DNA of 33,469 bases from Betaproteobacteria bacterium RBG_16_66_20 (GTDB taxonomy: Bacteria; Pseudomonadota; Gammaproteobacteria; Burkholderiales; SG8-39), in assembly GCA_001770285.1 (NCBI GenBank), contig MEQQ01000046.1, forward strand, positions 1-33,469. The letters run 5' to 3'. Shown piece by piece: positions 22,159-29,726 of the stretch. The notes under the pieces were generated by a model. The model was not told where the DNA came from. It ran no database searches and worked only from the letters and a program-made list of their open reading frames with translations. A program made the translations under genes and the position numbers. How positions within the stretch are numbered: position 1 is the first letter of the stretch; each line of letters begins with the position of its first letter.

Positions 22159-23862
22159 TCAGGCCTTTCGCAGGAAATCGAAATCGCAGCCGTGCTCGGC
22201 CTGCAGCACGTGGTCCATGTAGAGTCTTGCGTAACCTCGCGCGGGCGGCAGCGCGGGTGGTTTCCAGGCAATTTTTCTGTTTGACAGTTCATTTTCGGAA
22301 ACAAGCAAATCAATCCTCCGTTGCCTGACTGAAAGCCTGATCCGGTCACCGTTGCGCGCGAGCGCGAGCGGCCCCCCGGCGGCGGCCTCGGGCGACACGT
22401 GCAGCACGATGGTGCCGTAGGCAGTGCCGCTCATCCTGGCGTCGGAGATCCGCACCATGTCCTTCAATCCGGCGCGCGCGAGCTTCGCCGGAATCGGCAG
22501 GTAGCCCGCTTCGGGCATCGCGTAGCCGGATTTCGGCCCGGCGTTCTGCAGCACCATGAAGTCCTGCGGCGTAATGTCGAGCGCAGGATCGTCGACGCGT
22601 GCGGCGAGATCGTCGAGCGAAGTGAACACGACCGCCCGGCCTTCGCGCTCGAACAGGCTCGCATCGGCGGCCGAGCGCTTGAGGATGGCGCCGTTGGGCG
22701 CGAGCGAGCCGAACAGCGCCACCAAGCCGCCCACCGGCGCGAGCGGCTCGGACAGCGGGCGCACGACCGCACGGTCCACCCAGCCGCCGGCTTCGTGCGC
22801 CAGGCGCTCGCCGAGCGTCCCGCCGGTCACGGTCATGCACTCAAGATGCAGCAGCGGCTTGAGTTCCCTCAGCACCGCGCCCACGCCGCCCGCGGCGTAG
22901 AGGTCCGACATGTAGAACTGGCCGGTCGGCTTCAGGTCCACCAGCACCGGCGTCGAGTCGGACAGTTGGTTCAGGCGGTTCAGATCGACCTTTACCCCGA
23001 CGCGTCCGGCGATTGCCGTAAGGTGAACGATGGCATTGGTCGAGCCGCCAATGGCCAGCAATACGCGCAACGCGTTTTCCACCGACTGTCGCGTGATGAT
23101 TTCCGACGGTCGGATGGGTTTCAGCGTCAGCTCCGTTGCGCGGCGGCCGCTCGCTTCGGCGGCGCGCAGCCGGTCGGCGTGCACCGCGGGAATCGCCGCG
23201 CTGCCCGGCAGCGCCATGCCGAGCGCTTCGGCAATCGCGGCCATGCTGGAGGCCGTGCCCATGACTGCACAGGTTCCCGCGGTCGTTGCCAGATTGCCCT
23301 CGATCGATTCGATTTCGGAAGCGGTTACTTTTCCCGCCCGATGCTGGGCCCAGAACCGCCGGCAATCGGTGCAGGCCCCGAGACGTTCGCCGCGGTACGA
23401 GGTCGGCATCATCGGCCCGGCGAGCAGCTGCACCGCGGGAATGTCGGCGCTCGCCGCACCCATCAATTGCGCCGGCACCGTCTTGTCGCAGCCGCCGACC
23501 AGCACTACCGCGTCCATCGGCTGCGCGCGCACCATCTCCTCGACGTCCATCGCCATCAGGTTGCGGAACATCATCGAGGTCGGGCTGAGGAACACCTCGC
23601 CAAGGGAGGTCGTCGGGAATTCGACCGGCAGCCCGCCCGCGGCCAGCACGCCGCGCTTCACGGCTTCGATCAGTTCCGGGAAATGGCGGTGGCAGTTGTT
23701 GAAGCCGCTGCGCGAATCGGCGATGCCGACCACGGGGCGCGCCAGCATCTCGCCCGAATAGCCCATGCTCTTGGCGAACGAGCGCCTCAGATACAAGGAA
23801 AACGCCGGATCGCCGTAATTGGTCAGCCCCTTCGCGAGGCCATGCTTCGGATCGTTCGCCAT
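22159..23862 (-). CDS. IlvD/Edd family dehydratase, sugar-acid type
   Basis: 567 residues, normal for the family. Iron-sulfur ligands are C57 in NNCHRHF, C125 in GGCDKTVPA and C198 in AGTCAVMGTAS, and the catalytic serine lies in DARMSGTAYGT. Dihydroxy-acid dehydratase and pentonate/hexonate dehydratases share these. The wording around C57 (NNCHRHFPEL) and VRISDARMSGTAYG is nearer to L-arabinonate/D-xylonate-type dehydratases than to classical IlvD. It stands alone; no sugar-acid gene flanks it. Start ATG 23862 has no Shine-Dalgarno sequence but TAGAAT six bases upstream. A rare-codon patch lies near the 3' end (22258-22335). Confidence 0.9.
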   Translation of the reverse strand: MANDPKHGLAKGLTNYGDPAFSLYLRRSFAKSMGYSGEMLARPVVGIADSRSGFNNCHRHFPELIEAVKRGVLAAGGLPVEFPTTSLGEVFLSPTSMMFRNLMAMDVEEMVRAQPMDAVVLVGGCDKTVPAQLMGAASADIPAVQLLAGPMMPTSYRGERLGACTDCRRFWAQHRAGKVTASEIESIEGNLATTAGTCAVMGTASSMAAIAEALGMALPGSAAIPAVHADRLRAAEASGRRATELTLKPIRPSEIITRQSVENALRVLLAIGGSTNAIVHLTAIAGRVGVKVDLNRLNQLSDSTPVLVDLKPTGQFYMSDLYAAGGVGAVLRELKPLLHLECMTVTGGTLGERLAHEAGGWVDRAVVRPLSEPLAPVGGLVALFGSLAPNGAILKRSAADASLFEREGRAVVFTSLDDLAARVDDPALDITPQDFMVLQNAGPKSGYAMPEAGYLPIPAKLARAGLKDMVRISDARMSGTAYGTIVLHVSPEAAAGGPLALARNGDRIRLSVRQRRIDLLVSENELSNRKIAWKPPALPPARGYARLYMDHVLQAEHGCDFDFLRKA

Positions 23863-23868
23863 GCGGAA

Positions 23869-23874
23869 ATTCTA
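23869..23874 (-). promoter_or_regulatory. -10 element TAGAAT, leaderless promoter of IlvD/Edd gene
   Basis: The minus strand reads TAGAAT, six bases (TTCCGC), then ATG, the same arrangement as at 906 and 9481. No ribosome-binding sequence is present. Confidence 0.5.
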
Positions 23875-23934
23875 ACCGAGGGCGGGAACAGGATGCGGTA
23901 AGCCTTTGATTCCGAGAGGTGGGCAGCCTCCCAC

Positions 23935-23985
23935 TACAATTTCTGGCGGGGTTGTGGTTGCTTTCCCACTCCTCATTACGTAATG
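23935..23985 (+). promoter_or_regulatory. Promoter and palindrome upstream of HTH-methyltransferase gene
   Basis: A -10-like TACAAT lies at 23935-23940, just after a GTGGG...CCCAC inverted repeat. Downstream, CATTACGTAATG (23974-23985) is a perfect 12-bp palindrome, about 30 bases past the predicted start site and 23 bases before the ATG. It is a candidate operator. Confidence 0.45.
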
Positions 23986-24008
23986 TCGGCGAAGGAAGGA
24001 GCGGCTGC

Positions 24009-25442
24009 ATGGAAGCGCTTGCGGAGCAGGGCGTCAGCCTGCTGGACAGCATCTCGGATTTCTGCCGCCACAGCGGCATCGCGGAGTCCACGTTCGGCCG
24101 CCGCGCGGTCAACGACGGCAAGTTCGTCGCCCGGCTGCGCGACGGCGCGCGCATCACCCCTGAAACGCTCGATCGCGTCACCATGTTCCTCGAACGCCAC
24201 GGCGCGAGCGCGCCCGCCGCACCGCCCGAGTTGCGCCGGTTGATCCGCGTCGCCGAACGCGCCACAACCTACGGCGCCGCGCGCGTACCGGCCGAGGGCG
24301 CGCCCCAGCGCGATGGCGCTCCTTCCCGCAATTTCCGCTTCTTCGACAACCGGCAGAAATACCTGCTGTTCGTCAACACCTGCGGCGAGAAGGAAATGGT
24401 GGCGCGGCGCGTCGGCATGGAACTCGCGCACATCCACCCGCGCCCGCCCGCGGTCCGCGTGTTCGACGCCGGCATGGGCGACGGCACCGTGCTGACGCGC
24501 GTGATGCGCGAGATGCACCGGCGCTTCCCCACCCGGCCGTTCTACTTCGTCGGCAAGGAAATCAGCCTCGAGGACGTGCGCCTGTCGCTCGACAAGATAC
24601 CCGACCGCTTCCACGAGCACCCGGCCACCGTGATGGTCGTCACCAACATGTATTACACCGAAGCGCCGTGGCTGACGCCCCGGGCACTCACCGCGGCGAC
24701 CTCGCTGGTGTGGCATGAAGTCGCCCTCACCGGCACCACCGCGCACGAGTTCGGCGAGCAGATCGCGGCACTGGAGCCGTTCCTGGCCAAAAACTGGCAG
24801 GCGCGCCACAGCGCGAAGACCGGCAACCCGGTCTACGAGCGGCCGGTCGCGCTGGTGATCTACCGCGACGATTTCCGTTTCATGCTCGATGAAGCGATCC
24901 CGCGCCAGGGCAAGGTGCGCGCGGGCTACGACCTGGTGATCGCCTCGCAACCCTACCGCGCCCGCGTCGCGGTGGAATTCAAGGCCTCCAAGGTCATCGG
25001 GCCGCTGGCGCGCGCGCTCGGGCCGGGCGGCAGGCTGCTCGGCATCCATTCCTGCGGCCGCGATCCGGGCCTGGAGATCGTGCGCAAGATCTGGCCGGAC
25101 GAAAATCCATTCACCGCCGGCCGGCACGACCTGCTGCGCGCGGTGCGCACCGATCTCGGCAAGGAAGCGAAGCATTTCAATTTCAACGCCTACTCGGATG
25201 CGCGCGCGGTATTCCGCTACGACATGCATACGCTGCCGACCGAAATCGCGGACAGCATCGGCACCTCGACGTTATTCGCGGCCTGGAACGCGGCGGTATA
25301 CGTGGCGCAGATCGACGACGAGCGCCTGGGGCGCGTCGTGGGCGAGCGCAAATACCTCGACGCCACGCGCGACGTGCTGCAGGCGCACGGCGGCCTGTGG
25401 TTCCTGGATGAATCCTATGTCGTCTCTCGAAAACGCAGCTGA
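24009..25442 (+). CDS. SAM-dependent methyltransferase with N-terminal HTH-like domain
   Basis: 477 residues from the ATG at 24009, with AAGGAG seven bases upstream; a longer frame from 23919 lacks support. Residues about 14-65 (SISDFCRHSGIAESTFGRRAVNDGKF ... ITPETLDRVTMFLE) look like a helix-turn-helix of the lambda-repressor type. A class I methyltransferase domain follows, with motif I VFDAGMGDGT (151-160) and an acidic strand 2 (FVGKEIS). Long charged helices and a beta-rich C-terminus complete it. The substrate is unknown. It overlaps the MetF-like gene by 26 bases, implying coupled expression. Confidence 0.82.
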   Translation: MEALAEQGVSLLDSISDFCRHSGIAESTFGRRAVNDGKFVARLRDGARITPETLDRVTMFLERHGASAPAAPPELRRLIRVAERATTYGAARVPAEGAPQRDGAPSRNFRFFDNRQKYLLFVNTCGEKEMVARRVGMELAHIHPRPPAVRVFDAGMGDGTVLTRVMREMHRRFPTRPFYFVGKEISLEDVRLSLDKIPDRFHEHPATVMVVTNMYYTEAPWLTPRALTAATSLVWHEVALTGTTAHEFGEQIAALEPFLAKNWQARHSAKTGNPVYERPVALVIYRDDFRFMLDEAIPRQGKVRAGYDLVIASQPYRARVAVEFKASKVIGPLARALGPGGRLLGIHSCGRDPGLEIVRKIWPDENPFTAGRHDLLRAVRTDLGKEAKHFNFNAYSDARAVFRYDMHTLPTEIADSIGTSTLFAAWNAAVYVAQIDDERLGRVVGERKYLDATRDVLQAHGGLWFLDESYVVSRKRS

Positions 25443-26322
25443 GCGTCTGGCGGCCGAGCGCCCGGCGAGCGTCGCCGCGGAACTCGTTTCCGGCGGCTCG
25501 CTCGAGATGGGCGCGCACCGGCCGCAGGACGCGCGCGATATCGCCGCGCTGCTGCCGGCGGGCACCCCGGTCTATGTCAACCACCTGCCGCGCCACCGGC
25601 TGCTCGATACCGTCCCGACCCTGGTTGCGGTGCGCGAGGCGGGCCTCGAACCGGTGCCGCACATTGCCGCGCGCCGCGTCAGGGACCGTGCCGAACTCCA
25701 GACCTTCCTCGCGCGCGCGGTCGGCGACGCGGGCGTACGCAAGGCATTGATCATCGGCGGCGACGAGCCCGACGCGGCCGGCCCTTACGCCGACGGCGCG
25801 GCGCTGATCCGGGAAGGCCTGCTCGCAAGCGCCGGGCTGCGCGAGATCGGCCTGCCAGGCTATCCGGAAGGCCATCCGCGCATTCCGCGCGCGGTCCTCG
25901 AGCGCGCCATTGCCGAGAAAATGTCGCTCGCCGCGGGACAGGGCCTGGGCACCTACATCGTCACCCAATTCTCTTTCTCCCCGGCACGCGTGATCGAGTA
26001 CTGCGCCGGTCTCGCCCGCGCCGCGCCCAGCGTCCCGGTCTACGTCGGCCTCGCCGGACCGACCGATCCGCTCGCGCTGCTGCGCTACGCGCAGCGCTGC
26101 GGCGTGAGCGCCTCCCTGCGAGCGCTGCGCGCGCAGGGCCTGGACGCAGTGCGCCTCGTCACCCACACCGACCCTGCCGAACAGCTGGCGACACTGGCCC
26201 GCTACTGCGCCTCGCACGCGGACTGCAACGTAGTCGGGATACACCTGTTCACGTTCGGCGGCGTGACCGCGGCCGCCGCCTGGATGAACCGCTACATCGC
26301 CTCGCGAGGAAGTTCGGCCTGA
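25417..26322 (+). CDS. Methylenetetrahydrofolate reductase-like flavoprotein
   Basis: 301 residues, close to bacterial MetF. The ATG at 25417 lies inside the end of the methyltransferase gene. The FAD-binding GGDEP (114-118) aligns with the RGD motif of MetF, and PHIAARR (81-87) with PHL...; the N-terminal catalytic FEFFPP motif is degenerate here (VAAELVSGG, E22). It should bind FAD and a folate, but may catalyse a different one-carbon step from MetF. A housekeeping metF would be expected elsewhere in the genome. Pairing with a methyltransferase suggests they share a methyl group carrier. Confidence 0.8.
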   Translation: MSSLENAAERLAAERPASVAAELVSGGSLEMGAHRPQDARDIAALLPAGTPVYVNHLPRHRLLDTVPTLVAVREAGLEPVPHIAARRVRDRAELQTFLARAVGDAGVRKALIIGGDEPDAAGPYADGAALIREGLLASAGLREIGLPGYPEGHPRIPRAVLERAIAEKMSLAAGQGLGTYIVTQFSFSPARVIEYCAGLARAAPSVPVYVGLAGPTDPLALLRYAQRCGVSASLRALRAQGLDAVRLVTHTDPAEQLATLARYCASHADCNVVGIHLFTFGGVTAAAAWMNRYIASRGSSA

Positions 26323-26331
26323 ACGTTCAGT

Positions 26332-27579
26332 TCAAATTACGGCCGCGGCGACCGCGCCCGCGACGAACAGCATCCCGGAGATCGGCAGCGTGAGGCGCCG
26401 CAGCTCGGGCGAGCCCAGGCCCGCCGCGAGCGCGCTCTTCACCAGCGTATTGGCCAGCGCGGCGATGACGATGGCGCGCGCCGCGACATTCAGGTTCTGC
26501 GCGTCGCTGCGCGCCAGGTCCGCCATCGCGAGCGTGATCGCGTCGACGTCGCTCAGGCCCGCGATCCCGGCGGCAAGGTAAAGGCCCGCGTCACCCAGGT
26601 AGACCTGCGCCGCCTTGGCGACGAATACGACGACGCCAAACAGCAGCCCGAACTTGATTGCCTCGTCCAGTTCGAACGGGTTCTGCCCGGGCTTGACCTC
26701 TCCCCGTTCCTGCGCCCGGCGCCGGCGCCACAACCAGTAGCAGGCGCCGAGGCTGACCACGCACAGCGCGCCCATCGCCACCGCAAGGCGCAATCCGAGC
26801 TGGCCGCTGATCAGCGCCGTCATCACGACGACGCGGAAGAACATCACCGTCCAGGCGAGCAGGATGCCCAGGGCCAGCGCCGAGGCATCCGCGCCGGGCT
26901 GCCGGCTGCGCTGCGAGAAACCGAGCGTCACCGCGGTGCTCGAGGCGAGGCCGCCGAGCAGGCCGGCAATGCCGATGCCGTGCTCGGCGCCGACGATCTT
27001 GATCAGCAGGTAGCTCGCGAAATTGAGCCCTGAAATCAGCACTACCATGAGCCATACCTTGTACGGATTCAGCACGTCGAGCGGCGCGGGACCGTAGTTC
27101 TGGTCGGGCACCAGCGGCAGGATGATGAGCGTGACGATCGCGAACTTGAGCGTCGCTTCGACGTCGGAGCTGTCGATCTTTCGCGCCAGGCGGTGCAGCC
27201 AGTCCTTGAGCGCGAGCATCAGCGCCATCGCCACCGCCACCCACGCCGCGAGCTGCAGCTGCCCGTGCGCGCACAGCAGGCCGAGCAGAAAAGCGAGCAG
27301 CGCCGAGATCTCGGTCGTAATGCCGGTATCGCCGCGCAGGGAAGTCAGCACGTAGGAACTGATCAGGAGCGCGCCGACCGCGATGAAAATCGCGAGTCCG
27401 AGCCAGCCCAGCCCGAGGTTCTGATCCAGATATCCCGCGATCGCGCCGGCGAGCGCGATCAGCGCGAAGGTGCGCACGCCCGCGCCGCCTTCGGCGCCCT
27501 TGGCGCGCTCGCGCTCCAGCCCGATCAGGATGCCCAGGCCCAGCGCGACCGCGAAACGCAGGGCAAGAGGCTCATCCAT
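26332..27579 (-). CDS. MgtC/SapB-like membrane protein with DUF4010 domain
   Basis: 415 residues and about a dozen hydrophobic segments. The N-terminal part has the MgtC signature FAVALGLGILIGLERER and GVRTFALIALAGA; the C-terminal part is DUF4010 (GLSDVDAITLAMADLAR). This two-part architecture is common in proteobacteria. MgtC-type proteins affect ATP synthase and phosphate or magnesium homeostasis in pathogens, but the role of DUF4010 fusions is undefined. It lies 47 bases downstream of, and on the same strand as, the polyphosphate kinase gene, giving a possible phosphate theme. Confidence 0.88.
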   Translation of the reverse strand: MDEPLALRFAVALGLGILIGLERERAKGAEGGAGVRTFALIALAGAIAGYLDQNLGLGWLGLAIFIAVGALLISSYVLTSLRGDTGITTEISALLAFLLGLLCAHGQLQLAAWVAVAMALMLALKDWLHRLARKIDSSDVEATLKFAIVTLIILPLVPDQNYGPAPLDVLNPYKVWLMVVLISGLNFASYLLIKIVGAEHGIGIAGLLGGLASSTAVTLGFSQRSRQPGADASALALGILLAWTVMFFRVVVMTALISGQLGLRLAVAMGALCVVSLGACYWLWRRRRAQERGEVKPGQNPFELDEAIKFGLLFGVVVFVAKAAQVYLGDAGLYLAAGIAGLSDVDAITLAMADLARSDAQNLNVAARAIVIAALANTLVKSALAAGLGSPELRRLTLPISGMLFVAGAVAAAVI

Positions 27580-27626
27580 GTTGCGCGAAACTCCAGGCGT
27601 CGCTCAGAAATTGGTCTTGATCACGC

Positions 27627-28676
27627 TCAAGGATTCGCCTGCCGTTGCGCGATCAGCATTTGCTTCTCGATCTGCGGGAGCACGTGCTCGGCCTCCTCGA
27701 TGACCTTGGAGGCGGGACCGACCAGCAGCGGATCGGGGGCGCAAGCGACCTCGGGGACCTTGTCCGGGTATTCCAGCAGCGAAAGGAAATGGCGCAGGCA
27801 GTTGATGCGCGCCCGCTTCTTGTCGTCGGACTTGATCACCACCCACGGCGCATCGCTCGTGTCGGTGTGGGAGAACATCGCCGTCTTGGCCTTGCTGTAA
27901 TCGTCCCAGCGGTCCAGCGACCGGATATCGAGCGGCGAGAGCTTCCACTGCTTGAGCGGATCGTCGCGCCGCGAGATGAAGCGCCGCATCTGCTCCTGCC
28001 GGCTGACCGAGAACCAGTACTTGACCAGCCGTACGCCGCTGTTGACCAGCATGCGCTCGAATTCCGGGCACTGGCGCAGGAACTCGACGTACTCCCCCGC
28101 AGTGCAGAACCCCATGACCCGCTCGACGCCGGCGCGGTTGTACCAGGAACGGTCGAAGAACACCATCTCGCCGTGGGTCGGGAAATGCTGAATGTAGCGC
28201 TGGAAGTACCACTGTCCACGCTCGGCATCCGAGGGCTTGTCGAGGGCAATGACGCGGGCGAGGCGGGGGTTGAGGTGCTCCATGTAGCGCTTGATCGTGC
28301 CGCCCTTGCCGGCGGCGTCGCGCCCTTCGAACAGCGTGACGATGCGGTGGCCCGATTCCTTGACCCACTTCTGCACCTTGAGGAGCTCGATCTGCAGGGC
28401 GCTCTTGAGCGTTTCGTACTCGCGCGCCCGCATCCGCACGGGGTAGGGATAGTCCGCGGGCAGCGGCGCGCGCGTGCTGTCCTCGTGGCTGCCATGGCGC
28501 GCCAGCGCCACCTGCACCGCCGCCGGCGCGTTGCTGATCGCGAGGACCGTCGCGGCCGCCGCGCGCTGCACCTTCGCGCGCGGCCGCTTTCCCGCAGTCT
28601 TGGCTGCGGCCTGTGGCGGCACCGGGCTGGCCGGGCTATCAGCCGCGTCGTCTCGATCCGGCATGATCTTGCTCAT
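27627..28676 (-). CDS. ppk2: Polyphosphate kinase 2 (PPK2)
   Basis: 349 residues. PPK2 transfers phosphate between polyphosphate and nucleoside di- or monophosphates. Walker A is FEGRDAAGKGG (116-126); Walker B-like MVFFDRSWYNRAGVERVMGF and the lid region SRRDDPLKQWKLSPLD follow. A single PPK2 domain begins near residue 75, after an Ala/Pro-rich and basic 60-residue N-terminal extension. No Shine-Dalgarno sequence precedes the ATG at 28676; a five-codon mini-frame (starting ATG GCA) overlaps the start region. It is divergent from nfnA, sharing a 113-base intergenic region with an FNR-like site. Confidence 0.93.
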   Translation of the reverse strand: MSKIMPDRDDAADSPASPVPPQAAAKTAGKRPRAKVQRAAAATVLAISNAPAAVQVALARHGSHEDSTRAPLPADYPYPVRMRAREYETLKSALQIELLKVQKWVKESGHRIVTLFEGRDAAGKGGTIKRYMEHLNPRLARVIALDKPSDAERGQWYFQRYIQHFPTHGEMVFFDRSWYNRAGVERVMGFCTAGEYVEFLRQCPEFERMLVNSGVRLVKYWFSVSRQEQMRRFISRRDDPLKQWKLSPLDIRSLDRWDDYSKAKTAMFSHTDTSDAPWVVIKSDDKKRARINCLRHFLSLLEYPDKVPEVACAPDPLLVGPASKVIEEAEHVLPQIEKQMLIAQRQANP

Positions 28677-28712
28677 CCAGTTGCCATGCTGTCGGATTGA
28701 ATTTCCCTTCGT

Positions 28713-28726
28713 TTGCGTTAGATCAA
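28713..28726 (+). promoter_or_regulatory. Candidate FNR/Anr-type binding site
   Basis: TTGCGTTAGATCAA has the FNR spacing: right half ATCAA perfect, left half TTGCG three of five to TTGAT. With the site centred at -41.5, transcription toward nfnA would begin near 28761, and a weak TAGGTT lies at 28748-28753 where a -10 is needed. The consensus is established knowledge; function here is inference. Confidence 0.45.
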
Positions 28727-28789
28727 ACCCTGCACCGCAGCATGGAATAGGTTCGCATCACCGGATTTGAGCGCGTGGAGGCGTGGAGC

Positions 28790-29722
28790 ATGTCCAATTT
28801 CGAAATCGTGGCGCGCGAGGACTTCTCGGACGTCACTTATCTGCTGGAAGTGCGCCATCCATTGATGGCCAAGGCCGCGCGGCCCGGCCAGTTCGTGATC
28901 GTCATGTCCCATCCGCACGGCGAGCGCATCCCGCTCACCATCGCCGATTTCGACCGCGCCAAGGGCACCATCACCCTGGTCATCCAGGCCGTGGGCAAGA
29001 CCACCAAGGAGATGCAGCAGAGCTGCGTGGTCGGCAGCAGCCTATACGGCGTCACCGGGCCGATGGGCATTCCCAGCCACATCGGCAAGGTGAAGAAAGT
29101 GGCCTGCGTCGGCGGCGGGCTCGGCGTGGCGCCGATCTTCCCGCACGCGCGCGCGTTCAAGGACAACGGCGCCTACGTCATCGGCATTGTCGGCTTCCGC
29201 ACCAAGGAGCTGATGTTCTGGGAGGACAAGTTCAGGGCCTGCTGCGACCAGTTCATCGTCTGCACCGATGACGGCTCCGCCGGGATCAAGGGAAACGTCA
29301 CCGCAGGAATCAAGAAAGCGCTGCGCGACCATCCGGACATCGATGAATTCGTCGCCATCGGCCCGCCGATCATGATGAAAGGCTGCGCCGAGGCGACGCG
29401 GGCGCACAAGATCAAGACCATGGTCAGTCTCAACCCGCTGATGGTGGACGGCACGGGGATGTGCGGCGGCTGCCGCGTGAAGATCGGCGGCGAGGTGAAA
29501 TTCGCCTGCGTGGATGGCCCGGATTTCGACGGCCATCAGGTCGATTTCGACGATTTGATGACGCGCCTGCGGCGCTTTACCGAGCAGGAAAGGACCGCCG
29601 TCGAACGCTGGTCGGAAAACTGCCGCATGACAAACCCGCTGCAGACCCTGAAGACCCGGATCCCGGCGACCACCGAGGAAGCGGAGTTCCCCGACCCGTT
29701 CGACGAAGTAAGGGGCGGTTAA
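28790..29722 (+). CDS. NfnA/SudB-type FAD/NAD-binding ferredoxin oxidoreductase subunit
   Basis: 310 residues from the ATG at 28790 behind GGAGG (28777-28781); a GTG at 28775 is less likely. Ferredoxin-reductase fold: FAD motif RIPLTIAD (46-53), NAD(P) motif GGGLGVAPIFP (108-118) and a [2Fe-2S] cluster site D220, C225, C228, C240 in VDGTGMCGGCRV...FACVDGP. This Asp-Cys3 set is the hallmark of NfnA, the small subunit of NADH-dependent ferredoxin:NADP oxidoreductase. The gene for the large subunit follows after four bases, so a complex is expected. Confidence 0.93.
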   Translation: MSNFEIVAREDFSDVTYLLEVRHPLMAKAARPGQFVIVMSHPHGERIPLTIADFDRAKGTITLVIQAVGKTTKEMQQSCVVGSSLYGVTGPMGIPSHIGKVKKVACVGGGLGVAPIFPHARAFKDNGAYVIGIVGFRTKELMFWEDKFRACCDQFIVCTDDGSAGIKGNVTAGIKKALRDHPDIDEFVAIGPPIMMKGCAEATRAHKIKTMVSLNPLMVDGTGMCGGCRVKIGGEVKFACVDGPDFDGHQVDFDDLMTRLRRFTEQERTAVERWSENCRMTNPLQTLKTRIPATTEEAEFPDPFDEVRGG

Positions 29723-29726
29723 TCAA

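Noticed and set aside
22399-23901. 500-residue open frame antisense to the IlvD/Edd gene
   Set aside because: It is Arg/His-rich with no recognisable domain, while the opposite strand carries all IlvD/Edd signatures.
23919-24008. Thirty extra N-terminal residues on the HTH-methyltransferase
   Set aside because: The segment includes the predicted promoter and palindrome; the ATG at 24009 has the SD sequence.
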